DNA of 64,000 nucleotides from Camarhynchus parvulus (Eukaryota > Chordata > Aves > Passeriformes > Thraupidae): contig NC_044572.1 of assembly GCF_901933205.1 (NCBI RefSeq), positions 63,584,965 through 63,648,964 on the forward strand. Reading direction: 5' to 3'. The notes under the pieces are model-generated. The model had not been told where the DNA came from and made no database searches. It saw only the letters and a program-made list of their open reading frames with translations. Both the position numbers and the translations under genes were made by a program. Below are positions 39,812-51,740 of this stretch, piece after piece. Numbering within the stretch: the stretch's first letter is position 1; the number at the start of each line of letters is the position of its first letter.

Positions 39812-39879
39812 TTATGCAAAGGCTCTGTGGCCTTCCTGACTCAGCGAGGAATATGTTGGTCGGGCTGGAATGAGTCAGC
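39812..39879. promoter_or_regulatory. Candidate enhancer: C/EBP-like site and two AP-1/MARE-type sites
   Basis: TTATGCAA (39812-39819) matches the C/EBP half-palindrome. TGACTCAGC (39837-39845) and TGAGTCAGC (39871-39879) both match the AP-1 core TGASTCA extended by GC, the form favoured by MAF/NF-E2/NRF2 heterodimers. The second is preceded by GGAATG (39867-39872), a TEAD-like motif, so a TEAD/AP-1 composite is possible. No ORF or repeat explains the segment. Motif matches are seen directly. Enhancer function is inference. Confidence 0.35.
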
Positions 39880-42253
39880 CTCTGGAACTGCTCAGGGACC
39901 AGGGAATTACATGAACAATGTCTGCAGCGACTCAGAGACGTGCTTGCAGAGGTAGCTGGGACTAACCTTTCTTTGGTGAATGTCTGGTGATGTGTTTAAG
40001 GTGCAGGAGGGATTAGGGAAAATAATCTTAAATTGATAAGGGATGATCTGGAAAGTTCAATAACAAACACTGGTAGTTTGCAACCTTAACAAGAAAGATT
40101 TTTTTTTTCCCCAACCAGCTATGTTATGTAAAAGAGAGAGAACATATATATAATTCAAAAAGGTATTAGAAAGCTAGGATTTCAAACCACTGAGTTTTTT
40201 TAAAAATGTTCCTGCTTCCCTATTCTCTTCTCTTCTACATATCCCAGATCTGTCATATTTGTAAAAAAGGAAATAAGAGTAAAGAATTCCTATCCTTTGG
40301 GAAAAAATTGAGTTAGTGTAATGCAATATTCTCTAGCTAGCCATCAACAGCCATAACAACTGCTCAGCTGTAACAGCTTCCTGATCCACTTTTCGAGGAA
40401 CTCATTCTTGAGCTGACATATTCAAGTGAGATACCTATGCTCAGGGCCTCTAGAACCCAGTTTTAAAGTGGTAGATAACTTTAGCTCAGTTACATTTTGA
40501 CAGGCCTTTGAATAACATACAACTCCGACCCTATGAACTGGATGCAGTGATTATTACAAAGCCAAGCTGTCTCTGTAGAGTTACATTTTCTTTACTATCC
40601 AGCTCCATTGAAGATCAAGGGGTTTTTTTAAAAAATAATATTCCTGGGGAGCTCTCGATCCCATGGTGACATGAACAAGACTAGGTACATCTCCAAGTTA
40701 CAGCTCAAAGAGGCCTGCAAGTCATATTAAGTTATTACTGCACTCAGCTCGTATCTTCAAATTTGCATTTAAAACTGTAAATGCTAGGAACAATCTTTAT
40801 TAATTTATTTTTCTTGTTGCTGGTGCCATGGCAGAGGTTAGCAGGATCTCTCTTACCAGAGGCTAACTTACATTTCCTAGGTACCCAAGCTGGTCTAGTA
40901 GAAGACATCAGAACCAAAAAGCTTCCACCAGAAAATTAATGATAGATGTTAAAGAAGGCGGCCTATTTTAGCACGATACCAAAGAAGAGGAATAAGAACA
41001 GAGCCAGTAGGGAAGGACAAAGTTAACCAAACCCATCTAGGACTGTCAGAAGAGAATCATGCGCTGCTCTGGATTAGCAGAAAGACCCACAGTCTCACTA
41101 GGTAAAAGGCTAAGGAAAGTTGGGTCAGAACAAATGTGGTCAATTAGGTAAGAGAAAATGGCTTCTTGGCCTGAGTGTGGACAGGAAGAAACTTTAACTA
41201 AAAATGCCTTCTTTGGTTAGACAGACTAACTGGTGTTTAGAAACCAAGCTAAGGAAGCACTTTGGTCTCAGCTTAACACTGTCCCTGTGGGTAGCCCCAT
41301 TTGTTTATTTGGCCTTGAACCTTCCAACATCCCCTTTGCACAAATCATCTGGTCTACAAACTCTTGGGCACTGTCCTCTCTTCAACCACAGCTTTCCGGC
41401 TCCTTCACAAAGCTCCAGGCCTATTATATTTCAACCTGCTTGTCATAAAGCCTAACAAGCTCTTTCAATAGCTTCCTAACACTTGAGAGTTACTCAGCTT
41501 TTAATGTTTCCTCAGCCTTACTTAAAAGAGGCTGGTATTGGAAAATCTAATATATTCAATGTGACAGGGCTGGGTTTACAAATATACTTGTCTGGTTTCT
41601 ATTGACATTTAAAAACAATGTTAGTGACAAAAATGTAATTATTCCTAAATTATGGAAACAAGGAGCCAGGCATACTGAATGAACTTTTTTTGAACCTCTA
41701 TTCATTTCACTTCAGATTTTGGCAGAGGGTTCTGCTGGTTTCTATTTTATCCTAACCAGTTTATCCATGCTCCAGACTTTATATGTTCTCTGGCTGTAAA
41801 GCTTTCCTGTGGAATTTGCCCATTGCCACAGAATTGTGCTGGAGAAATCCAGCTCAGCTCTGAAAAATAAGAGAATTTTCTTGTGCTCATATGTACAGAT
41901 AAAATTGAGAACATGCTCTGAAGCATATGCTGACATATGCTGACATAGCTCACTCTCCATCATGTTTCAGGCTGCCTCAAACTGCAATTCTGAGAGGTGT
42001 GAACTACATCATCAATTTCAGCTGGGGCTGGAAGGATTTCCCTCTTCCAATCTTCAGAGTCTACTGATTTGCACTGTGTCATGGAAATTCATAATTTTTG
42101 CTACAGAATTCTGTTTTACTGCAGTCTAATGCTTTGTTTCCTTTCTCTTGACTTTTCTAAAATCCACCTACACAACTGCCTCTTCCTTTCCAATTGCAGT
42201 GGGCACAAATTGAAATACAGGGAACTCCATTTAAATGCCCTTTTAAGATAAAA
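39880..42253. other. Noncoding sequence, no gene seen
   Basis: AT-rich sequence with only short frames. A tandem near-duplicate of CATATGCTGA occurs around 41925-41945. I see no transposon or RNA gene. Confidence 0.6.
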
Positions 42254-42378
42254 CTTTTACTGCAGGTATGACTGGACACTGGCACAGGTTGCCCAGAGAG
42301 GATGTGGAGTCTCCATGGCTGAAGATACAGAGAACACAACTGCATAAGGTACCTGGACAGAGTTGAGCACTGGGTGAA
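42254..42378 (+). mobile_element. Degraded CR1 LINE 3' fragment
   Basis: The segment follows the CR1 3' region pattern: a TTTACTG-like start, then GACTGGACACTGGCACAGG, GTTGCCCAGAGAGG and GTGGAGTCTCCAT. In intact copies this encodes the end of the CR1 ORF2 protein and leads into the 3' UTR. Similarity fades after about 42378, and the terminal CR1 octamers are missing. It is an old, truncated, nonfunctional copy on the + strand. Confidence 0.7.
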
Positions 42379-45300
42379 TTTCTCCATGGAGGAAGATTTT
42401 TGCTGTATTTTAGCATTTGTTCTGCCTAATGAGCCTATAGAGGCCAAGTCCACAGGGTCAGTTTACCAATCCATACACTGCAGCTAGAAAATGATACATC
42501 AGCAAAGCCCAAGAAAGAAATTTTCCTGACCAAATGGAAGGGTGCTGAGCATTCATCAGAACTGCCTGGGCAGGAAGTAGAGAGCTGCCTTGATGAATAC
42601 CTGCCACCTCTCCAGCTGAATGAATTCACAGAGAGGAGAAAAATACTAAAGGAACAAAGACAAGTTTTGGTGCAGAAAGATTAGAGAACACTCACAGATG
42701 CAGAAGAGGTGATGGCAAGGAATCTATGAGTCAATGAGCTGTGTACATACCATGACCTCCACAAACAGCTGTGTTGACTGGATTAATTTCTAGTTCTTCC
42801 TACCTCCCAGTACAGCAAAGCAATGCTGAGACTTATGTAAAATAACAGAAGGCACTTCATTGACGACTTTCAGCTGCACAATGCCCATTCTCAATCCATT
42901 TCTTCCACCACTGTTACATTTTTCCCTAAACTGTGCTGGGCTTTTGCTTGAACAGATTTAGCCATATCAGATTTAAGTACTTAGTATCAGCTACTCATCC
43001 AGGCTCCCCTTAGAACAAATCAAAACAGGCGGATGTCTCAGAAAACCAAAATTTCACTCCCCAGAGTATCGGAGACAGTGAAAGAAACAGAGGTTCAGAG
43101 AAGGTTGCTGAGCATCTAGGTTTCAGTGGAGAACAACTTTTAGGTACCAAAAACTGGTTCACGAGCTTCCTATGATGGGCACTCACCTTATCATTGTCAC
43201 AACACTACAAACAAACAAACAAACAAACAAAGCATTCCAAGTTTAGTTAACTACCACAATAAATATTTTTAAGCTACCCACAACACTGGTCATCTGACGT
43301 GGAGCAATGCAAACTGAGAAGTCTTTTAGCAACTAAATATTTAAGCCCATCTACAAGGGGCCAAATCAAATGGTCTGGTATCTCTTGTTGGCTGCAGCTG
43401 GTAAATGAGAGAAAAGGCTGGTCACCACATTTTCTGTCATTGTCTAAGAAGAAGTAGGTAGGGATCAGAAAGTACTTTAGGGTCACCAACAGGAGCTTCA
43501 CAATGGACCAAAGAAAATTCAATATATACTTCATTAACAACTGGAAATGAACCAGGGGTGGGAGTGGTGAAAATCAATCTTCAAAACCATTAAGAAATGA
43601 AAGCTACCTGTGAGATACCGTGACAGCAAAAGTTCCAAAATTGAATGAAGCATGAAAATTGCTTTGGAAGAGTAGGACACAGGTGGGAGTCAGAAATCTT
43701 TTTGCCTAATTTTGTCTCTGATGCACTGAAATGACTTTGGCAGATCTTTTATACCCTTTGTGCCTCTGTATCCACATCTGTAATTCAGATCACAGCTAAC
43801 CTGGTAACGTTTACCTCACAAGGACATAGAAAGGCTTGAAAGTTGAGATCCACGATGTGGCTTAGGAAACACAATTATTTAAAAAAATGAGCACTTGGGA
43901 GATGATCAATAACAGTGCTGAACAGCATTATAAAATCAGGAAGGGCAGACTCAGGTAGGAGCTCAAACAGCTGGAACTGAAGAAGTGTGTGGCCAGCTTA
44001 ATTCTTCATGGAGACTGAGACCTCTGCTCACTTCCAGAAGCACACACACTGGCTGCCGGCCATACTGTGCTATTAACCAATGCCTAAGCACAAACCAAAC
44101 AACAACAAAACCAAACTGCCCAAACTCCACACAGCTGTGACTTCTTGCACCTACACCACAAAGGTCCAATAATATCTTTGGTGGGAACAAGTGTCCTAAA
44201 AGTAACTAATCCATAATGTCATGAACTGCAAGAGTAGCAAACTGCAAACCACCCACAGACACTCAGATGACAGCACAGGCAAGAATTCAGCCCTACAGGA
44301 TGTGGCCTTATTGAAAGATGATGCACCCTGAGCAAGCCACTTGCTGAAGGTGATACAAGGATATGCTGCAGGATTAATTTACATTCCCACCCCTCTTCAA
44401 ACATCATCTCTATACAAAAAAAAAAGCATCATGAAAAATAAGGTAATTGAGTTACCATAATGAAACACTGCAATGTGAGCTGATAGGTAATAGTGTCCTT
44501 AAACTAGACAAGAAGACTTATTTCCTTAAAGACTCAGTTCAAATGCATTAGTGTTAACTAATGACAGCAGGAATTTCATCCCACTTACAACAGGCTGTTT
44601 TTGCTATCTGTGAAAAGCTGATGTAGTTAAGCCATGGGAAACTGAATAAAGTTACTGGAATTAGTGAGGGTGCATATGTTTCTGGGTTTCTAGGAAGGCT
44701 GAAGTATGAGAAATTCACGAATGTGTGGAAACTTTTGATAGCATTCCAGTTGAAACAAACTTGCAACAAACCCTGCTGAGAGGTTCATTCAACAGGATGA
44801 GCTAAGCAAGAAAACAGTCAGTTCTGGCTAGTTGCACGGATATTAGCAGCAGCTGTGAACTCAGTAAACAGCCCTGTTTTCTGGTTGTCAAAGAGCTGCT
44901 AAAGCAGATGCGAAATGCATCAAAAATAGGTCACAAACAGAAAACATGCAAGGGAATGCATCAATATGAGAGTGACCTGAAAATAAGTAATGCTGGAACA
45001 TCTCGGTAGTGTTTATAGCCCTGAAGTCTACGCAGCTCAGAGCAGTACACGACAATAGGCTGCTTCATGGGGTTCTTACGATAGGAGCTTCCAGAGACAG
45101 CACTGTCTGTGTAAGGGTGTGCCACTCTCAGCAGCTGAAGCATCAGACACAAGAAAAGGTACTGAACTGTACTCTGCTTTCCTTTGAATTTGGTTTTCTG
45201 AGAGAGGCTTTCATTCCTGTCCTTCTCCTCACCCCCAATCCCAATCTCTATAATTAACTCAGACTGAGGTATCATAATGAGCCAAGCGTGGAATTTGCCA

Positions 45301-45968
45301 CTACAAACAGATTACAAACTCACTTTGTCTGATAGGCAGCCCTCACGCAACAGTCATTCCTCCAGGGACTGGAATCATCGCCAGCATGGTAATTACATTC
45401 CCCCATTTTTCCCTTTCCCTTTTTAAAAGCCCATAGAACCCATTCCGTGTAATTCCCTCATATGGAGATCCACTCAGATCTACTTCTGGCACTCTTGCAG
45501 TACTTAAAACACTGAAGTTCCTCTACTACCAGATATATAAAGGAACAAGATTAAACTCTAAAGGGCAGGTTAAGAAAGATAACATACTTGGGCTATAACA
45601 GGACTAAACAGGGCACTGACGTGTCCCATCATTCCCCCGGGGAGCCTCTGTGGCCTTCACAGTGCAGGTGTGGAATCATCTCTGGCCAAGCGCCTTCAAC
45701 AAGCTGAGTCCAAGCACCGTAGCCTGCAGCAGGCTCAAACACTTCCCACAGTCTGCAGGCAAGGACAGACACTCTCCTTTATCTGATTGCTTTTACTTCC
45801 ATTACCGTGGCAGGTTTTACCCCTCCACAACCTAACGACATTGTATCATAAGCATTAATACAGTAAGACTAATCAGACAAAAAGCCAAAATAAACAAACA
45901 AAACAAGGCTGTTGATATATTCCATACATGGTAAGGTCAATTCTTATGTTTAACTGGGAACACAGGTC
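42379..45968. other. Noncoding sequence, no gene seen
   Basis: AT-rich DNA with short domain-free frames and a CAAA microsatellite (listed separately). No splice-supported exon or transposon end was recognised. Confidence 0.6.
43208..43231. repeat. (CAAA)6 microsatellite
   Basis: Six uninterrupted CAAA units. It may be length-polymorphic. Confidence 0.9.
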
Positions 45969-45997
45969 ATTTAGTTGCTTAGTCTTAGCAACTAAAT
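45969..45997. repeat. Perfect 11-bp hairpin
   Basis: ATTTAGTTGCT (45969-45979) and AGCAACTAAAT (45987-45997) are exact reverse complements around the 7-nt loop TAGTCTT. It stands alone, with no known element around it. It could be a structured RNA segment, a small fold-back or chance. Confidence 0.65.
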
Positions 45998-46790
45998 CCC
46001 TTAAGTAGCAATGGCTCTGAAACAGCGTTTAACACAGAAACACTGAAGAGACTTCATGCTATTAATGTTTTAGACCAGCAACCAAGCTTCCAGAACTTGT
46101 CTTCTCTCCTTCAGAGGAAGGGAGGAGAGAAAAAAAAAACCACTGTGATTCAACTTAAAAGAAACCCTTTGTGGCTTGCATTCAGTTGGAAGCCTTTGCT
46201 GAAACAAATGTTCATTTTAGCATGGATTTCTTAGAGACCAGAATCTAGGGTGAAATGTGGTAATTGACAACAAAGTTAAAAATGGCAAGATAAACATAAT
46301 GATCGTTGCTATCAGCAGTTATGTGACAGTGCTCCAAGGTCCTTTTTTTTTTAAGCTAGTCAGCTTTTATTATTATCATTCATCTAAGCAATAACTCAAA
46401 AGCAGTCATACTTCCTGAAGCTAGCGGTGTGAATCCTGGAGGCTGAAGCATGCTGCTGCACTCCGCTCTTTTGAAGAACAGTTTTCTAGAAAAGGAGCCT
46501 ACAGAGGGAGAACAGAAAGCTGTTACTTTCCTACAAGGACATAAAAGGATTGTTTCATTCTTTCAGAAGAAATTGGGCTATGTACTTGTACTCGGTTCTT
46601 GGCCAGCTTGTTCCCTCCCCTCCTCATGGGGCAGCACGTTACACACATTTGGCCGCTGCTCTCCGAGCGCCACAAGTGCTTTCGTTCCAGCAGGGATGCG
46701 AGTTTGTGAAGCAGCTTGGGTGGGAAGGGACAGCAGCAGGTTTAAACTTTGCTGACAAACCATTTAAGAATATACTTTCTGTCTCTACAG

Positions 46791-46978
46791 GTTGCAGTTC
46801 ATGGCTAAGCTTTCACTTCCAAAACCAGAGCAATATGCATTTTTACCAAGTAAATATCATGCAGACAAATCAGATGGTAACTATTTCAGAAAACCTGGCG
46901 TTAAGTTCCCTTTACACAATGTTTTCCAAATGTTCCATATTTGCAGAATAAAGATAAAAACTCTGATCTTTGTAGTCT
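46791..46978 (+). other. Candidate terminal exon of an unknown transcript
   Basis: A plausible 3' splice site precedes it: GCTGAC at 46751-46756 could serve as a branch point, followed by a pyrimidine tract and TCTCTACAG ending at 46790. The segment holds a 59-codon open frame from the ATG at 46802 and an AATAAA polyadenylation signal at 46947-46952, with GT/T-rich sequence downstream. The frame matches no family I know, so a noncoding transcript is as likely as a protein. Each signal is common by chance and the call is weak. Confidence 0.2.
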
Positions 46979-48200
46979 GAACTTGTCTGCTTGGTTTACT
47001 TTTCCTTTCTGGCCTAAATAGAACTTTTATGTATATGACTTCTGATTTAACACAGCAAACCTAAAAAAATCCCACTGAAAGAAATGTCAGCTGACAAGGT
47101 TTGGCTCAGAATTTGGGACTTCTAACACTTGAACTTATTTTCTCAAGTTGCTTTGAGATGCACTCAGGCTGGACTAAAAACAAATCCCATAAACTTCTTC
47201 CTTCAATTTTTATTGACTTAGTGAGAGAGAAATCCTTCCTCAAAGACAACTCATAAACTGTTTGTCATCAAATGCTGTTACAGTCAGCCATTGAGTTACC
47301 TTTTGTGCTGTAATCTGTTAATGGAATGTTTGAAGCAGTGCTTTCCCCAAGACTTCCACTAGCCACAGCATGTTTTGAAAATCTGAAATGGCTTACTTCA
47401 ACTTGCCTGCAATGATCTGTGTTTCTCTAGTAGGAAGCATAAGGAAGTGAATGATTAATTACACTCTTCCCAGTAATTTAGAAGTGCTGATGAATGCCAG
47501 GAAAGATTGTAATGAGTACTGAAAAAACCCCAAAGGCAATACATTGGAGGCCTTATTGTTGCTTTCAACAGACACAAAATAATTAAGTTTGCTAATTAGA
47601 CATCACCTTTCAAAAAATAAGTAACAACAGGTACATTTCATGCTGTCCATATTTTTGTGCAAAAATCACAAGCTGAGCACATGCAACTGTAGCCAACAAC
47701 TGTTCATCACCACAACCCAGCAGCTTAATCTCAAAATTAGCACTGTACATAGACATACACACAGTCAGATCATTTCTCTTCAGTAGACATCTTTCAGTCT
47801 GTCATTCACTAACCAGCTCTGTGCTTCAAGTGCATTCTGTGGCGAAACAAGCAGAAAATATTTCTGTGTTTCACTGTCATGTCAAACTGGGAGATCACGT
47901 AAGGTATTTTATTCCCTTATTGGGTTCACATAATCTTTTGCACAGATCAGAAGGGAAAGTTGCCCATTTAGGAAAATAAAACACACTACATAGTTCATTC
48001 AATTATTTGGAAAGCATTCTAAGCTGTTAATTATGTACATCAAGAATCTGTACAGGATTGGTAAAGTTAAGGATTTTCTCTGAAACAACTCAAAGACATT
48101 TTGTTGCTCTATTCACATTGTATTATTTTCAACACCATATTTTATATAATCAGTTAGCTTAATAACTACAAGGTTTCATATCTTTACTTAATCATGTAAT
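46979..48200. other. Noncoding sequence, no gene seen
   Basis: AT-rich sequence with no frame above background length and no recognisable repeat until the CR1 begins at about 48201. Confidence 0.65.
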
Positions 48201-48327
48201 CCTTTACTGAGAGGGTGGTGAGGCAGTGGAACAGGCTGCCCAGAGAATCTGTGGATGCCCCATCCCTGGCAGTGTTCAAGGCCAAGCTGGATAAGGCTTT
48301 GCGTAGCCCGGCCTAGTGAGAAGTGTC

Positions 48328-48333
48328 CCTGTC
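48328..48333. repeat. Target-site duplication, left copy (CCTGTC)
   Basis: CCTGTC directly precedes the LTR start TGTAGCC and is repeated exactly after the LTR end. A 6-bp duplication is typical of alpharetrovirus- and betaretrovirus-like integrations. Confidence 0.85.
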
Positions 48334-48492
48334 TGTAGCCATGATATTTTCTGAAAAATCCTTTCCTTAGGATTTTTTCTCCTGAGAAGATGAGAGGCCT
48401 CAGGAACAAAATGTAAACAATGGTTATCTGCTGCTGTGGAATGCAAGAGGTGGGTCTGTGACTGGTCTCATGTGGTTGTTTCTAATTAATGG

Positions 48493-48499
48493 CCAATCA
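48493..48499 (+). promoter_or_regulatory. CCAAT box in the LTR U3
   Basis: CCAATCA, a good NF-Y match, lies about 135 bp upstream of the TATA-like run in the LTR. It may give residual promoter activity. Confidence 0.5.
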
Positions 48500-48635
48500 C
48501 AGTCCACCTGTCAGGACTGTCTTGGTCAGTCACAAGCCTTTGTTACCCTTCTTTTTCTATTCTTAGCTAGCCTTCTGATGAAATCCTTTAGTCTATTCTT
48601 TTAGTGTAGTTTTAATATAATATCTATTATAAAAA

Positions 48636-48641
48636 AATAAA
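48636..48641 (+). terminator. LTR polyadenylation signal
   Basis: AATAAA located about 75 bp before the LTR 3' end, as expected for an R/U5 polyadenylation site. It could terminate + strand transcripts entering from upstream. Confidence 0.55.
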
Positions 48642-48715
48642 TCAAGTCTTCTGAAACATGGAGTCAACATTCTCGTCTCTTCCCTCATCCTGGGACCCCT
48701 CCGAACACCGTCACA

Positions 48716-48721
48716 CCTGTC
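48716..48721. repeat. Target-site duplication, right copy (CCTGTC)
   Basis: Exact match to 48328-48333, directly after the LTR terminus CA. Confidence 0.85.
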
Positions 48722-48784
48722 CACAGCAGCAGGGCTGGAACGAGAGGATCTTTAAGGTCCCCTTCCAAGACAAACCATTCTATG

Positions 48785-51399
48785 GCCCAATGTGGTTTGC
48801 ACATTTCCATGAATTTGAATTAACTGAGTTTAAGAGTTTATGCTTCAGAGAGCTAACAGGAAGCCACCACCCTGGCTCCCCCCTCTCCCCCCATATATAC
48901 ACATATTTTTATCTTTCTTATCCCTCTTGATTACTTACTGTTGTGTTGTGGTTGAGGAACACATTCAGGTAAAAATTGAGCCTGACATTATCAGGAAACA
49001 ATTCACTTTGGGAACTATCCACTATCCATTCCTTTTTGTTCTTTCATCCCCACTCTTCCCCTGCACAGCATTGTCACTTTGAAGCAGCACCTTTAAGGGT
49101 AAATTCCAGCCTTTTTCCTTAAGTAAAAGAAAATAATCAAACCAAGCAGCTGCAGTGTCAGAATAAAATCCAAGCATAGTAACAAGCCATTTTCCCATTG
49201 CAGCACCTATGCTTTCTAAAATAAGATACTGAAACCCAAAGTAAAGCACAAGGTATAAGTAGTGACAGAATATAGCAGGCAGATGTGTCGCTACTCTGAA
49301 TGTCTGTAAAGACGAGAGATTTTTTTAAGCTGCAGAGGAAGAAGATCAAGTGTTGTGCCTGCCGGGTTACACAGCAACATGCTACAGGGAAAAAAAAAAC
49401 ATCCAAACATCTGGGAGGCTCCAAACACCAAGGCAGGGCTTGGCATGTATCAAAAGGACACAATAAACAAAATTCCCAGAAAGATGTAAGGAGACACTTC
49501 CAATGCGTGCAAATGCCTTAACTCTGTACAGGAGTCAGCAGCCATCCAAAGAGCATCCTGGACAGAGCACAGAGTGATCAGGGATGCTGCCAGCCCAGGC
49601 CCCATGGCAGAGGGATGGCAGAGGTGGCCAAAGCAGCACAAAATACCAGCAGGGGACCCAGAGAGAAAGCACAGTTACGGGCTGTGTGCGTGTTCCTGTG
49701 TGAGCCCTTTCGTGCACGCGGAGGCAACACGTGGCCGATTGTGCGCAGTGCTTTGTGCTGCACCTGCTGCAGAGCTCTCCCAGGCACAGAACTGGGCGGG
49801 GAATTCCCATTATGCACTCAGGGGACAGACCAGAAAGCACATCTTTAACTGCCCCCTGGAAACGTTTAACCCAGCTTGGGAGGTTGAAGAGGCAGATGCA
49901 AACCGTCTTCCCATCCCCTCCAGCTTCAGCAACAGTCTTGTGCCAGTGTCCTTCCCTAGGGCACATCCCTAAGAGGCCCCCAGGGAACAAGGGGCTCTGC
50001 CTAAGCTGAAGCCCAGCAGGCAAACAAGGGCCATCCTCCCAGAGAGGAGGAGTATGCAGGGCAGCCAAGGACAGGAGGAACCAATAAGTGATGGATCATC
50101 TGTAGCTGTCCCCTCCCCTTCTCAGCACTTAGATTTACACAGACTGCTTGTTCTGACCCAAAAGCACAAGTCACTTGTCAGAGCACCCTAAAGTCCCAAT
50201 TAACCCAATTAACAACCTCACCCTGTGCAAGACAAGGCTGACCTTCAAGGCAGACACACCAACTTCATATCCACTGATCCCGAGTGAGGGAATTTACCTG
50301 CCCTCACAACACATGGATGCTTCTGCTTTGTGAGAGACATGATCGATGGAATCGACTGAAGGATCCCCAAGAGGCATTCTGAATCCTCAGTCTGGACACT
50401 GGGGGAACAACCAGGAGCAGCCCACTGGGACCTGAGGCTCACATTGCTTACTTGCAAAGTGAATTCCAAAGAAGGATATCAAAGTTACGTGATGTTATAA
50501 CCTTTGCTATGAGAAATCCTGCTGAAACTTTTATTAATATGAAAATAAAAAAATCCAGAATTTCCTTTCTAACATGCTAGAGACTAACTGAACAGAAACA
50601 ACCTGGTCCAAGCCCTAAGCAATGCTTCATGGCACATGGAGGACAGAGATTCACTTAAACTAATAGATAAGTAGTAGAATACTATTATGTAGTAGTAGTA
50701 TTACTATTAAGTTACTTGATAGTTACTTGAAATAAGGTGATTGAGGAAGAGGCTTTATCTAGGAAAAAAAGCCCAGCTGGTTTTTTTCCTCCAACACAAA
50801 ACACTTCTGTAAGGATTCCAGCCTGGAAAAAAAACTCTACACTACAATAAATGTAGAAATACTCCCAAAGATTTCTTAAGTCCACACTGCAGGCACTCAA
50901 GAGTAAATGTGATCACTACATATTATGTTGGCAACTAGGTGATATTTGCATTCACTTCAGTGTGGCAAACTGTGGAATGTGTGATTAAATGGGAGAGAAT
51001 ACAGAGAGGGCCAGAAAGGCTGAAAGGGTTGGGAAAACATTAATGAAGAGGAAACGTTAAAGTACATTTTTGTTTAGTCAAATAAAGAAGAAATGAGAGA
51101 CAGTAATAGGTTTCCAAAGTGTAAAAAGTTGGGCTTTTAGACACTAAAAGATTGCACATGACCCTTTCTACACATACCACCACAAATACAATTTTCAGTG
51201 GTACAGAGGACTGAGTTAAGCATTATGAGAAGAGCCTTTCCAGCTCTAGGTGCAACTGCACAATAGAACCCAGGGGATCGTGGTATCCTCCTCGTTGGAG
51301 GGGCTTAAGTTGGAAACTCATCTGTAAAGAGAGTTTAAGTGCAGATCCTGCCTAAAAGCTGGCGACGTACAGGCTGACCTCCTCAAGGGCACTGCAGGC
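48785..51399. other. Noncoding sequence, no gene seen
   Basis: Mostly AT-rich. The part at 49560-50060 is GC-richer, which keeps overlapping frames open on both strands (177 residues on -, 132 on +) without recognisable domains. A TAGTAG/ATTACT-rich low-complexity stretch lies at about 50667-50732. No repeat family or exon could be supported. Confidence 0.55.
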
Positions 51400-51721
51400 T
51401 TGCCTTTCAGCCGCGCTCCGCATCTCGCAGCCGTCACACCGGCGGTCACCGCGCGGCCCCTCACGGCCCCCATCCAGCACCGGCAGCCCGCGCGCCGGCC
51501 GGAGCCCGCCCGTTCCGCTCGCGCCGCTGCTGCGCTCCCTCTCGCCGGTACTTGTCCCTGTGCCCCCGGTCCGGGCGGCAGCCCACGGCCGGATCCCAGC
51601 GAGCAGCGCCGTGGGAGGGCCTCGGGGCCACCGACGATGGCACACGGGGCGCTGCTCCCCGCTACCGTGCCGAGAGCGTAGGGAAAGGGTTAAAATAGCT
51701 AAAAAAACCTACAAAACTGGA

Positions 51722-51740
51722 GGGGGGGTGGGGGCAGGGG
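51722..51740 (+). other. G-quadruplex motif at island edge
   Basis: G-runs of 7, 5 and 4 separated by T and CA. Splitting the 7-G run gives four G3+ tracts with very short loops. It lies about 110 bp left of the CTCF-like site. Confidence 0.6.

Larger units (their letters stand above)
48334..48715 (+). mobile_element. Solo LTR of an endogenous retrovirus (382 bp)
   Basis: The element starts TGTAGCC, ends CGTCACA (TG...CA termini) and is flanked by exact 6-bp duplications. It holds a CCAATCA NF-Y box (48493-48499), a TATAAAA-like run (48628-48634) and an AATAAA signal (48636-48641), in the order expected for U3-R-U5. This fixes the + orientation. No internal retroviral sequence or second LTR lies in the window, so it arose by recombination between two LTRs of a provirus. 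I recall this LTR as abundant in passerine birds but cannot give a verified family name. Confidence 0.9.
48201..48784 (+). mobile_element. CR1 LINE 3' end interrupted by a solo LTR
   Basis: 48201-48333 matches the CR1 3' region (GAGGGTGGTGAGGCAGTGGA, GGCTGCCCAGAGAATCTGTG, ATGCCCCATCCCTGGCAGTG, a CCTAGTGAGAAGTGTCCCTG block). 48716-48784 continues it with GGGCTGG, GAGGATCTTTAAGGTCC and CAAACCATTCTATG. Removing 48334-48715 and one copy of the 6-bp duplication rejoins the two parts at the expected place in the CR1 consensus. The element is 5'-truncated, as is usual for CR1, and has no coding capacity left. Confidence 0.9.

Noticed and set aside
48334..48715. Full-length provirus
   Set aside because: No second LTR, primer-binding site region or retroviral gene sequence is present, and the 6-bp duplications flank a single LTR, so it is solo.
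49535..50068. 177-residue minus-strand ORF
   Set aside because: It lies in a GC-richer patch where plus-strand frames are also open. It has no domain, signal or conserved motif, and no splice context supports it.
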